From: Lysobacterales bacterium
GTDB lineage: Bacteria; Pseudomonadota; Gammaproteobacteria; Xanthomonadales; SZUA-36
Direction: 5' to 3'
DNA: 23,819 nt
NCBI GenBank assembly: GCA_021648045.1
Contig: JAKITM010000032.1
Coordinates: 1 to 23,819 of the forward strand
Of this stretch, positions 1 to 8,185 are shown in pieces (the stretch's first letter is position 1; each line of letters starts with the position of its first letter). Both the position numbers and the translations under genes were made by a program. The notes beneath the pieces were generated by a model, which was not told the origin of the DNA, searched no databases, and saw nothing but the letters and a program-made list of their open reading frames with translations.

Positions 1-1623
1 GGTAAGATAGCCCAAACTCCAGGTGAAAAAATCATCCATCCACGGTTTGGATGTATTTCCTATGGTTGCATTGGCGTGTGCCACACCTAATTGGTTTGCC
101 TCAGGGTTGTTAACATACATTTCCATTAGCCATGCGCGGTTATTGCCCAGCTTTTCAGTAAAATAAGACTTCATAGGATGCACATCAGGTAAAATATATG
201 CCGTTTGCCCTAAGGTACGCAGTGACCAAGCTGTGCCACGAACCTGATCCTTTAACCATCCTGATTCTTCACCACGAGTGCTATAACCCATGCTAGTGAA
301 ATTATAGGTTGCCCAAAAAGTTAGTTCATCCAGATAGTAATTGTCACCTGTCAATAAATAGGGAAGGTAGGCAATAGATGGTTGATGAGCAGTGTCAGGG
401 TTATAGGGGTTTCTGCATGTCCAAGTGTCTTCATCTGCCCCTAACTCAGTACAAGGAGGTGGCTTGTCTGCTCCAGTCGAGTTATTGCCTAATCTAGGAT
501 GATCATCAATAGAAACAGGATAATCTGTAAGCTGTTTACGCGGGTGAGTGGAATAAGAACCACCTGCATCACCATTGGCAAGTACTCCATGATAGGCTCG
601 AATATCACCTGTCATAAGGTAACGAGCCGCCCAACGAGGTAACGGACCAATGCCAATATCAGCCCCAGCTTCAGGCATATAATCATTGAGCTCAACAATA
701 CCCATAGGCTCATACACAACCTGCCCTTGAGCTTCTAGTGCAGATTCAGAGACTGTGACATTAGGATCGTAGTTTGGTACAGCTTTGGTCGCTTGTAGAT
801 AGGCAACATCTAGTTTGTTATAAACTTTAGGCTCAACACCCCACCAAAAGATTTTATGCCAACGAGCTCTTCGAAAATGTTTAAGTTGTGTGATACTGTA
901 AGCCTCTTGTCCGCCAACAAGTATTTTTGCATCATAAGTAAAATTGCTGGAGTCAGGTTCATAAATCCAGGTGTTTTCGACTATGGCATCTACTCGCACG
1001 CTAGCTAATCCTTGGTATGCACGCACATCAAAGCGAGCCATTAAATGAGCGTGTTCATTACCACTGCTATCTGTAAACTTATGTTTGAGGGTGAACTCAG
1101 TAACCAACGAACCTTCTAACCAAAGCCTAGAGCTATCGGCTATTAAGGCATCGCGTGCCGATGCGGTATAGATAACTCCATCTAGTGTCAATTCAATAAC
1201 CGTATCGAAGCTGGTTGCCAATAAATCTGCGGCACTTATTGCCGTGCCAGCAGCTGCAGGATTAACAGTAATAAGACTCGCATCAAGAGACTGACCTGCT
1301 CCAAGAGTTGCTAATTTTGTAGTAATTACCGCATGACGCAACGAGCCATCAGGGTGAGTGGCTTTAATATCTACCTGTGTAGGTAACAAGCCACTATTGG
1401 AGTTAATGCTTACACTCATACTCGCAGGCACATCACCTACGGCAAATACCTGCCCAAAAGTTATTGGAATATTTGTATTTGCTGTATCAGACTGGTCAAC
1501 AAAGGTAACACTAGGCATTGCTTGCACAGACCCAGAAAGCAAACATATAGATAAAATTAATACTTTTACTGTGGCTGAAATAGTTTTGTCTGTTTTATTG
1601 GTGTTTAATATATATTTGTACAT
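1..1623 (-). CDS. Secreted protein of unknown function, paralogue B (3' end beyond window)
   Basis: An open frame of 541 codons runs from an ATG at 1621-1623 to the left edge with no stop, so the C-terminus is missing. AGGA sits about 9 bases before the ATG. The N-terminus (MYKYILNTNK, then a hydrophobic stretch ending SGSVQA) looks like a Sec signal peptide. The mature part aligns almost colinearly with the product of 3742-5853, sharing TFGQVF, LPTQVD, KATHPDGSLRHAVITTKL, LPRWAARYLM, AYHGVLANGDAGGSY and HQPSIAYLPYL. It is therefore a paralogue in the same operon, starting 35 bases after the LamG-FN3-Kelch gene. The N-terminal beta-rich segment followed by a probably helical region with many Trp and Tyr loosely recalls secreted polysaccharide lyases of the YetA/rhamnogalacturonan-lyase type. 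That is a guess from pattern; no catalytic residues were recognised. Confidence 0.85.
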   Translation of the reverse strand, partial: MYKYILNTNKTDKTISATVKVLILSICLLSGSVQAMPSVTFVDQSDTANTNIPITFGQVFAVGDVPASMSVSINSNSGLLPTQVDIKATHPDGSLRHAVITTKLATLGAGQSLDASLITVNPAAAGTAISAADLLATSFDTVIELTLDGVIYTASARDALIADSSRLWLEGSLVTEFTLKHKFTDSSGNEHAHLMARFDVRAYQGLASVRVDAIVENTWIYEPDSSNFTYDAKILVGGQEAYSITQLKHFRRARWHKIFWWGVEPKVYNKLDVAYLQATKAVPNYDPNVTVSESALEAQGQVVYEPMGIVELNDYMPEAGADIGIGPLPRWAARYLMTGDIRAYHGVLANGDAGGSYSTHPRKQLTDYPVSIDDHPRLGNNSTGADKPPPCTELGADEDTWTCRNPYNPDTAHQPSIAYLPYLLTGDNYYLDELTFWATYNFTSMGYSTRGEESGWLKDQVRGTAWSLRTLGQTAYILPDVHPMKSYFTEKLGNNRAWLMEMYVNNPEANQLGVAHANATIGNTSKPWMDDFFTWSLGYLT

Positions 1624-1658
1624 AATTTTTTTCCTAAGTAATTATTTGAAATTACTTA

Positions 1659-3716
1659 TTAGTTATTTGCTGATAGTTTGTAAATAAACATATTTTGTTG
1701 CATACCATTTACTACTACAAACACATTTTTTGAAGGAACATAACGAAAACGACCATAAGTTCCTCTAAATGCTGGTATGCTGGGGGTAATTAAATTAGTA
1801 CTTTCTGGCTCAATTCTAGACCACTTTAGGCTATCTGTTGCTAGTGTATATACTTGGTTACCACCACTCCAGGCAACAAACTTGTCACTAGTAGGATCAA
1901 ACTCAAAACCAGCTGCATTGGAGTTTTCAATTTCAGTTGCTCCGTTGGTAGTTACCACCCCACCAGTTACAGCATTAGCGTTGCTAATATCATAAATAAC
2001 TGTTTCGGGAGAACCACCACTCAGGCCACCAAGTACAACCATTTTGCGTCTATTGGGGTCAATAGCTGCAGTTCTATAAAAGCTCTCAGCGGCAGTACCA
2101 TTTATGCGTGTTGTCCATGGTGAAGACAGATTCAACGGGTTAAACTCATATAAATTGCCCCAACTGCCGTACCATATGTTGCCAGTAGCGGAGTCATAAG
2201 CTGAATACATGCCGCAACCCGCTTTGTCATCTGCAATATCTACCCACCCCGATTCAGCTGGAACTGCATTAAAATCATATAACCATGTACCACCAGAACA
2301 ACCACCAGAACCCCAGATAGAACCACCTGAAGCGAAAAATTTATCCAGAGTTGGCAGATATTGCAATCCATCATAAGTATGTACAGATGTTGGCATCCCA
2401 TCATCATAAACCTGAACACTCTTGACCCGCTGATCCTTAGGCGTGGTTTTCGTTAATTGCATCCAGTTGAAAGTATTAAAATCAAAGGCATACAGTTCAT
2501 TGCCATCATAATTCAAATGACCACCACCCCAGATTACCAGACGCTCACGATTGGTGTCATACACTCCACCACTCCAGGAACCCATAACATCGGGCTTGAC
2601 ACCAAGCTGCGTCCAAACACTAGAATTTTGTACTTCATACCAATGTCCTGCTGGTAATATATCCATCACACTACCTGAATTTGGAGCTTGAACAGTTACC
2701 TCCATGGATGCACTAGAGTTGTTGCTTGCCCCGTCAAATGCTACAACCTTATAACTATGGGTAGCTCCAGGGTTCATGGCATAATCTACAAAAGAAGTAT
2801 CACCAGTTGTGCCGATGAGGTTGTTATCTCGATAGACACGATAACCAGCAACAAACTCATTATCTGCTGGGCTAGTCCAATGCAGATAAGCTTCGGTTTG
2901 GGATACGGCTACTGCCTGCAAAGCCGTCGGTGCTGATGGCGGTTGGTTGTCATTTAATGGTGTGGCACTAGCCAGCCAGGTAATTTCATCTTGCGAAAGC
3001 AAACGATTATAAATACGCAAATCATCCATATCCCCACCATAAGCACCATTCCAAGCTGTACTCCACCTTTGAGCATCTACTCCCACGGTAATTACACCTG
3101 CTGTTGGAATTGCCGTAGTCCTACTTATATCTATCCCCTGATATTCCTCAATCCCGTCCTTGTAAATAGTGATTACTCCATTACGGCGAGACCAGCTCAC
3201 AACCAGATGATGCCACTGCCCACCCCCAAACTCAATATACACTGGTTCATCTTCAGTCCCAAAATTAGGTCTTATAAACTGGCTATTTATTAGCACACCT
3301 AAACCATTTACGCCCAGAACCTTAAACAAAGAGCTACTTCTATCAGGTGAGCGATATGAAATAATAGTGCTACCACCATTATTGTCGGTACTACGCACCC
3401 ACACAGCAAAACTCAGCTCCTGGCTGGGAAAGTTATCAACAACTACTCTGATTTTTTCTTTATTAGTATCATCAAATGTAATAGCCTGTCCCAGTATGCC
3501 TGGATTCAACTCAGGGTCATTGGAATCATCGTCACTAAAGGTGCCATCATTACCATTACCACTTATATCGCTGACCGTATTGTCTGTGACTGCATCAAAG
3601 TCCCAGTGTAATATCAGACCTAGTTCACTTGCAGCTAAACTGTGACTAGTTACAATCACACAGCTAAAAAAAGTTAATATAATAGCCAACAACTTAGATT
3701 TTTTAATACACATCAT
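1659..3716 (-). CDS. Secreted LamG - fibronectin III - Kelch/galactose-oxidase-like protein
   Basis: A frame is open from an ATG at 3762-3764, but that start lies inside the preceding gene. I prefer the tandem ATGs at 3711-3716 (MMCIKKSKLL): GAG sits about 7 bases upstream, and the preceding gene starts the same way (MMYIKKIKLL). This gives about 685 residues. After a Sec signal peptide (to about SHSLAA) comes a LamG/concanavalin-like sandwich (LILHWDFD, WHHLVVSW, MDDLRIYNRLLSQDEI), roughly residues 35-250. An FN3 domain follows (PSAPTALQAVAV to SYKVVAFDGASN), roughly 260-340. The C-terminal half is Kelch-like with repeated WGGG, LGG and SGG turns, as in galactose-oxidase-type propellers. LamG and FN3 usually bind carbohydrate or protein, so an extracellular glycan-related role is likely but inferred. 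It sits between two paralogues of the 703-residue protein and lacks the GFE tail found on its neighbours. Confidence 0.88.
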   Translation of the reverse strand: MMCIKKSKLLAIILTFFSCVIVTSHSLAASELGLILHWDFDAVTDNTVSDISGNGNDGTFSDDDSNDPELNPGILGQAITFDDTNKEKIRVVVDNFPSQELSFAVWVRSTDNNGGSTIISYRSPDRSSSLFKVLGVNGLGVLINSQFIRPNFGTEDEPVYIEFGGGQWHHLVVSWSRRNGVITIYKDGIEEYQGIDISRTTAIPTAGVITVGVDAQRWSTAWNGAYGGDMDDLRIYNRLLSQDEITWLASATPLNDNQPPSAPTALQAVAVSQTEAYLHWTSPADNEFVAGYRVYRDNNLIGTTGDTSFVDYAMNPGATHSYKVVAFDGASNNSSASMEVTVQAPNSGSVMDILPAGHWYEVQNSSVWTQLGVKPDVMGSWSGGVYDTNRERLVIWGGGHLNYDGNELYAFDFNTFNWMQLTKTTPKDQRVKSVQVYDDGMPTSVHTYDGLQYLPTLDKFFASGGSIWGSGGCSGGTWLYDFNAVPAESGWVDIADDKAGCGMYSAYDSATGNIWYGSWGNLYEFNPLNLSSPWTTRINGTAAESFYRTAAIDPNRRKMVVLGGLSGGSPETVIYDISNANAVTGGVVTTNGATEIENSNAAGFEFDPTSDKFVAWSGGNQVYTLATDSLKWSRIEPESTNLITPSIPAFRGTYGRFRYVPSKNVFVVVNGMQQNMFIYKLSANN

Positions 3717-3741
3717 AGTTTTTCTCATTAATAATTGTTTT

Positions 3742-5853
3742 CTAATGCTCAAAACCATTTGCAAAAATCACATCTGACATATTTAATGCACGCGGAGTAA
3801 TTGCAAATTGAGCATCGGAAGAGTAGTTTGGAAAGCGTGCACGACTCACTAAACGCTGCCAAGCGAAATCGGCATTGGGATAACCAGCATCAACGGCAAC
3901 GGCCAAAGCTGGCTGAAGATTGGAGGGATAGCCCACTGGTGTCTGGGCATTGCCATACATTTCGCCGGGGGCGTAGTAGGACCGATAAGAGTCAATTTCC
4001 TCAAACCAGTCAGCCATCACCTGCCCTCCGCACACCATATCCTTGACGAAAACGCCCTGCTCATTCTGCCGGTTAGCATAGTTGTTGAGGTAGACCTCCG
4101 CAATATTTTGATACCAGTTGGCAGGATCGTTCTTGTCCCCTGGCACGCCAATAGCCAACTGATAAACACCGCCAAACATCCAGCAAAATGTTTCATCAGA
4201 TGAACTCATGCGATCCACAGGGTACTTTGCTTTCCACTCCAACATGGGCTGAAAAACGGTATAACCCAGCTCCACGGTATATCCAACCGCCCAAGTGAAG
4301 AAATCATCCATCCAGGGCGCGGCAGTATCAAGCTGATTGTGGTGCGGAAGCGAACCCAGCTTGTTGGCATCAGGGTTGTTCGCATACAGGGCGAGATAAT
4401 AGTCGATGTTGTTTTGCAGCTTGGCATTGAAATATGCCTTCATGGGGTGGGCATCAGGCGTGATGTAGGCCGCCTGGGCGAGGGTGCGCAGGGACCAAGC
4501 TTGGCCACGCACCTGCTGGCCACGCACAATGCCCTTGCCCGCCTCCCGGGTGCCGATACTAGAGGAGATGAGATTGCCGTTGGCCCAGAACAGCAGCTCC
4601 TCTAGGTAATAGTGGTCACCGCTGATGAGATAGGGCAAATAAGCGATAGACGGCTGGTGGGCCGTGTCCTTGCTCAATGGCGTGGTGCAATCGTTCTCGC
4701 ACAGGGCGATGATGTTGTCCTTGGGGTACTGATCCTTGTCGCCAGTGACATTGGGATAATCATCCAGGGAAACCGGCAGATCGGTATTGATATCCCGCAA
4801 GTGGGCCGTATAGGACCCGCCGGCATCACCATTGGCCAACACGCCATGGTAGGCACGCGGATCACCACTCATGAGATAACGCGCCGCCCAGCGCGGCAAT
4901 GGTCCAATGCCCTTATCTGCACCGGGTTCAGGCATGTAGTCGTTGATCTCGACATTACTCATGGGCGTGTAGACAACCTGGCCCTGAGACTCCAGTGCCG
5001 CTTCAGATATCGTCACATTGGGATCGTAGTGGGGAACGGCCTTTGTGGCCTGAATATAACGAACATCTAGTTTAGAATAAACCTTGGGTTCGATACCCCA
5101 CCAGAAGACTTTGTGCCAACGGGCATGTCGATAATGAGTAAGCTGAGTAAGGCTATAGGCTTCCTGTCCACCGACAAGTATGCGAGCATCATAAGTAAGA
5201 TTGCTGGGGCTTGCTACATAAGTCCAATTATTTTCTACCACAACATCAACTCGCACACTATCCATACCCTGATAAGCCCGCACATCAAAGCGAGCCATTA
5301 AATGCGGGTGCGCTACACCACCGGGTGTAACAAATGCTTGCTTAAGCAGAAACTCAGTAGCTAATGAGCCTTCTAACCAGAGTTTAGAGCTATCTGCCAC
5401 CAATGCATCTCGTGCCGATGCGGTGTAAAGCACACCATCTAAAGTCAACTCAATAACAGCATCAAAATTAGTTGCTAACAAATCTGCTGCACTAATGGCT
5501 GTACCACTAGTTGTAGAATTTATCGTAACAAGGGTGGTTTCAAGGGCTTGTTCTGCAGCAAGATTGGGCAATTTTGTAGTAATTACCGCATGACGCAAGG
5601 AGCCATCAGGGTGCGTAGCTTTAAAATCTACTTGAGTAGGCAATACTGTTGAGCCATCGGTAATGTTGATACTCATACCAGCAGGTACATCTCCCACGGA
5701 AAATACCTGTCCAAAGGTAACTGGAATATTAGTATTGACTGTATTGGATTGGTCGATAAAAGTAACAATAGGGCTTGCTTGAACCGCTGTAACTATCAGT
5801 CCACAACTTAAGAACAATCCAAATAACAATTTAATTTTTTTTATATACATCAT
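3742..5853 (-). CDS. Secreted protein of unknown function, paralogue A, with C-terminal DVIFANGFE tail
   Basis: This 703-residue protein has a clear Sec signal peptide (MMYIKKIKLL, hydrophobic core, cut near TAVQA/SP). The N-terminal part carries TFGQVFSVGDVPAGMS and KATHPDGSLRHAVITTKL; the remainder is rich in Trp, Tyr and Asp. I do not recognise a characterised family. The general layout recalls secreted polysaccharide-active enzymes of the YetA/PcRGLX type, a weak inference. It ends MSDVIFANGFEH, a tail nearly identical to that of the unrelated FG-GAP protein 12 bases upstream. Base composition is uneven: bases 4441-4560 are about 69% G+C by hand count (83 of 120), while 5461-5520 are 35% (21 of 60). 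That suggests a recombinant gene. The paralogue starts at 1623. The start is one of two adjacent ATGs, with AGG about 9 bases upstream of the first. Confidence 0.88.
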   Translation of the reverse strand: MMYIKKIKLLFGLFLSCGLIVTAVQASPIVTFIDQSNTVNTNIPVTFGQVFSVGDVPAGMSINITDGSTVLPTQVDFKATHPDGSLRHAVITTKLPNLAAEQALETTLVTINSTTSGTAISAADLLATNFDAVIELTLDGVLYTASARDALVADSSKLWLEGSLATEFLLKQAFVTPGGVAHPHLMARFDVRAYQGMDSVRVDVVVENNWTYVASPSNLTYDARILVGGQEAYSLTQLTHYRHARWHKVFWWGIEPKVYSKLDVRYIQATKAVPHYDPNVTISEAALESQGQVVYTPMSNVEINDYMPEPGADKGIGPLPRWAARYLMSGDPRAYHGVLANGDAGGSYTAHLRDINTDLPVSLDDYPNVTGDKDQYPKDNIIALCENDCTTPLSKDTAHQPSIAYLPYLISGDHYYLEELLFWANGNLISSSIGTREAGKGIVRGQQVRGQAWSLRTLAQAAYITPDAHPMKAYFNAKLQNNIDYYLALYANNPDANKLGSLPHHNQLDTAAPWMDDFFTWAVGYTVELGYTVFQPMLEWKAKYPVDRMSSSDETFCWMFGGVYQLAIGVPGDKNDPANWYQNIAEVYLNNYANRQNEQGVFVKDMVCGGQVMADWFEEIDSYRSYYAPGEMYGNAQTPVGYPSNLQPALAVAVDAGYPNADFAWQRLVSRARFPNYSSDAQFAITPRALNMSDVIFANGFEH
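3745..3774 (-). other. C-terminal tail motif DVIFANGFE(H)
   Basis: The last ten codons of the 703-residue gene encode DVIFANGFEH. The same nine residues close the FG-GAP protein at 5869-5898, and the two DNA tails are nearly identical. The tail has no hydrophobic helix and no basic end, so it is not a PEP-CTERM or GlyGly-CTERM type signal. A sorting or anchoring tag is an inference. Confidence 0.7.
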
Positions 5854-5865
5854 ATTAGTTGCCTA

Positions 5866-7395
5866 TTAGTTTTCAAAACCATTTGCAAATATGACATCAT
5901 TAATACTTTCTGGGCTAAATGCATACACAGCACCAGATCGAATTATAGAGTCTTCTCTATCTTCATTACCATTACCGTTAACTCCTGTAGCATTACTGGT
6001 TTCATAACTTGCTCCAACTGCTAATACCTCAGTTGAAATAGCCACATTGATACCAAAGAAATCCTGTCTTCCAGTATTTGATGCTTTTAAATATGCTAAT
6101 TGAGTCCAGTCAGAACCTGTACGAGTAAAAAAGTATGCAGCACCAGCCTCACCAAATGTCTCAGAGTTACCTTCATCACCGCCAATTCCAGTAGCATTAC
6201 TATCTTCCAGGCGTGCCCCTATCATCAACTCATCATCTAAAATAGCCACTGAATGCCCAAACCAATCCTCTCTCCCAGTATTTGAGGCCTTTAGGTAGGC
6301 TTGTTGCGTCCAGTCACTGCCGGTACGAGTAAACACATAAGCAGCTCCTGAAGATCTGCCTCCAGCTGAATTATTGCTCTCATCACCATTAACACCTCTG
6401 GCATTACTGTCTTCATGAACAGCACTAACTAGCAAAGTATTTTGGGAAATATCTAATGCCCCAGCAAAAAAATCTTGGGCATCGGCATTTGCCGCTTTAA
6501 TATAGGCTTGTTGATTCCAACTGTTACCTGTACGAGTAAAAATATAAGCAGCACCTGAGTCAGTAGCAGAGTTATTGCTATCATCACCATTAACACCTCT
6601 GGCATTACTGTCCTCAAATAAGGCACCTACTGCCACGGTATCACCAGCAATAGCAACTGCCACACCAAAAGTATCGTTAGCATCGGTATTAGAAGCTTTC
6701 AGATAAGCTTGTTGACTCCAAGTTGTACCATTACGAGTGAAAACATAAGCAGCTCCAGAATCAAGCGCTGAGTTATCTGCTTCATCACCGTTTATAGTGT
6801 TGGCACTACTATCTTCGGCTCTTGCTCCGATAACAATCGTATCGCCTGCAATGGCTACTGAAGTAGCAAAATGATCACCTATTTCGGTATTTGATGCCTT
6901 AAGATAAGCCTGTTGAGTCCAAATGCCACCGTTACGAGTAAACACATAAGCAGCCCCAGAATCACCAGCTAAATTATTACCCTCATTGCCATTAACCCCA
7001 GTGGCATTACTATCCTCATAGCGAGCACCAACCACAATTGTATCTCCAGATATTGCCACAGAGTTACCAAAGTTATCCTTAGCATCAGTATTTGATGCTT
7101 TCAGGTAAGCTTGCTGTGTCCAAAACCCTGCTGAACTAAGTACAAAAACATAAACAGCGCCAGAGTTACGGGCAGAGTTGTCATCTTTATCACCATTTAC
7201 GCCTACAGCATTGCTCGCCTCACCCCAAGCGCCAACTACCAAAGTATCACCTGAACTAGCCATAGCAGTACCAAATACATCATCTTTGCCAGTGTTTGCA
7301 GCCTTGATATAGGTCTGTTGTTGAAAACCACCACCCATGGCAGTATTTACAACCAGTAGCGTTAGTAGTGTAGATAAAATAATTTTATTTAACAT
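5866..7395 (-). CDS. Secreted FG-GAP repeat (seven-bladed beta-propeller) protein with GFE tail
   Basis: The 509-residue product begins with a Sec signal peptide (MLNKIILSTLLTLLVVNTAMG). It then consists almost entirely of seven repeats of about 67 residues. Each repeat follows the pattern QQAYLKASNT..D.FG..VAI.GDT..VGA..EDSNA.GVNGDE.NNSA..SGAAYVFTR.G..W, the FG-GAP/integrin-alpha type that folds as a seven-bladed propeller. Acidic Asn/Asp/Gly-rich loops (such as GVNGDESNNSA) in each blade could bind calcium, as in integrins. The C-terminus is SINDVIFANGFEN, the tail shared with the next gene. AAGAG lies 8 bases before the ATG. It is the first gene of a four-gene minus-strand set, with an IS66 relic directly upstream. 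Extracellular adhesion or binding is the likely role; no enzymatic motif is visible. Confidence 0.9.
   Translation of the reverse strand: MLNKIILSTLLTLLVVNTAMGGGFQQQTYIKAANTGKDDVFGTAMASSGDTLVVGAWGEASNAVGVNGDKDDNSARNSGAVYVFVLSSAGFWTQQAYLKASNTDAKDNFGNSVAISGDTIVVGARYEDSNATGVNGNEGNNLAGDSGAAYVFTRNGGIWTQQAYLKASNTEIGDHFATSVAIAGDTIVIGARAEDSSANTINGDEADNSALDSGAAYVFTRNGTTWSQQAYLKASNTDANDTFGVAVAIAGDTVAVGALFEDSNARGVNGDDSNNSATDSGAAYIFTRTGNSWNQQAYIKAANADAQDFFAGALDISQNTLLVSAVHEDSNARGVNGDESNNSAGGRSSGAAYVFTRTGSDWTQQAYLKASNTGREDWFGHSVAILDDELMIGARLEDSNATGIGGDEGNSETFGEAGAAYFFTRTGSDWTQLAYLKASNTGRQDFFGINVAISTEVLAVGASYETSNATGVNGNGNEDREDSIIRSGAVYAFSPESINDVIFANGFEN
5869..5898 (-). other. C-terminal tail motif DVIFANGFE(N)
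   Basis: This is the second copy of the shared tail, closing the FG-GAP protein. It is separated from the last propeller blade by only a few residues (SPESIN). The coding DNA closely matches 3745-3774, which fits a recently shared or selectively conserved tag. Confidence 0.7.
5917..7323 (-). repeat. Seven in-frame protein repeats of about 67 residues
   Basis: The segment encodes seven consecutive FG-GAP units beginning QQTYIKAANT, QQAYLKASNT (three times), QQAYIKAANA, QQAYLKASNT and QLAYLKASNT. DNA identity between neighbouring units is visible but broken by many silent changes, so the expansion is not very recent. Boundaries are approximate. Confidence 0.85.
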
Positions 7396-7416
7396 ATTGT
7401 TTTCTCTTGATTATCA

Positions 7417-7587
7417 TTAGACTAATCGGCTCTTCTCCGGTTTTGTGAGTGAAAAGATGCTGATTCTCGGGTAATCTGTTGATATATAGCAAGCGGTTAA
7501 TAAACTACACTCTTGCTCAGCCACCAGTGACTTAAGTAAATCAATGTCATTCGGCTGTTGATTTAAGGCCTTTTTCATAGGCTGCAT
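7417..7587 (-). pseudogene. tnpC: IS66 transposase TnpC, N-terminal remnant
   Basis: An ATG at 7585-7587 opens a 56-codon frame starting MQPMKKALNQQPNDIDLLKS then LVAEQ, which resembles the N-terminus of IS66 TnpC. After about residue 26 the similarity stops, and the remaining residues to the stop at 7417-7419 are not recognisable. The zinc-finger and catalytic DDE regions are absent. Confidence 0.65.
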
Positions 7588-7613
7588 TATACCACGGCAC
7601 AGGCATAATATCC

Positions 7614-7680
7614 TTATAAAACATTATGATAGTGCAGGTTTTTATGCGCTTTCATCGCCATAATATCATAGCCATCCAAC
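7614..7680 (-). pseudogene. tnpB: IS66 TnpB, C-terminal remnant
   Basis: The minus strand encodes LDGYDIMAMKAHKNLHYHNV, then L and a stop at 7614-7616. This matches the usual TnpB ending (MxMKAHKxLHY). Only about 21 codons survive, and the frame differs from that of the upstream tnpA fragment. The 5' boundary is approximate. Confidence 0.7.
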
Positions 7681-7987
7681 AGCCAGATTTAATATGGTAG
7701 CCAAAGAAACACTATCCACTTCGGCAATAAAGGCCAGCGATACATCGTTGGGTAAACCAACCCGCCACTGGCTGCCAGGGTCGGCTTTCAACACCTGCAC
7801 CCGCTGAAACCGAGCGGGTTGAACACTCAGTAAAACACTCTTTTTAATCAGTATATTCTTGCTGGCATATAGCGTCTGTACCGAAAACCCCTGTGTCAAC
7901 CATGTTTTTACCAGAGGCTTCACAGGCCTGAATATGTTCTAGCCAATAACGCTGAGGATGGGTCAGCGTAGGAATCATTTTTTGCAT
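7666..7987 (-). pseudogene. tnpA: IS66 accessory protein TnpA, frameshifted
   Basis: From an ATG at 7985-7987 with GGAG upstream, the frame reads MQKMIPTLTHPQRYWLEHIQ then ACEASGK, the typical start of IS66 TnpA. The match then jumps frame near 7895-7920 and continues as WLTQGFSVQTLYASKNILIK, QPARFQRVQV, QWRVGLPNDVSLAF and VDSVSLATILN. A frameshift therefore splits the gene. The end (LNLAVGWL) runs into tnpB-derived sequence, which suggests a deletion joining the two. Confidence 0.75.
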
Positions 7988-8082
7988 TGCTTATTGCTCC
8001 TAGTTCATCAGAAGCATAGCGTGACAAAAAATCGTCAGGAAAACAAAGTAGGGTTTACTTTGCGCTTATGTTTAAATATATG

Positions 8083-8112
8083 TTTTTCTTGTTATGATGT
8101 GAGCAAGAAAAA
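8083..8112. terminator. Perfect 9-bp inverted repeat, possible bidirectional terminator
   Basis: TTTTTCTTG at 8083-8091 pairs perfectly with CAAGAAAAA at 8104-8112 across a 12-base loop, and TTTT follows on the plus strand. It lies between the IS66 relic and the DUF2238 gene. It could end transcription or be a protein-binding palindrome; the stem is A+T-rich, so a strong terminator is doubtful. The rest of 7990-8185 shows nothing else recognisable. Confidence 0.35.
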
Positions 8113-8185
8113 TTTTCGGCAGAGCATTAATACCATTTGAAAACGAATTTTCCGATTCCAACAGAAAACTTCTATAGGTTGAATT

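Larger units (their letters stand above)
7417..7990 (-). mobile_element. IS66-family insertion sequence relic
   Basis: Read on the minus strand, the stretch holds pieces of the three IS66 genes in their normal order. These are a frameshifted tnpA, the extreme 3' end of tnpB and the first part of tnpC. Most of tnpB and nearly all of tnpC are gone, so it cannot transpose by itself. No terminal inverted repeats or target duplication could be identified, so the ends are uncertain. It lies directly upstream of the secreted-protein operon and supports the view that this flank is an accessory region. Confidence 0.75.

Noticed and set aside
1777..3645. Several plus-strand frames of 60-100 codons
   Set aside because: All are antisense to the LamG-FN3-Kelch gene, low in similarity to anything and without start signals.
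4612..5070. Plus-strand frame of 152 codons
   Set aside because: It is antisense to the 703-residue gene in its G+C-rich block, where stops are rare; no ribosome-binding site or family match.
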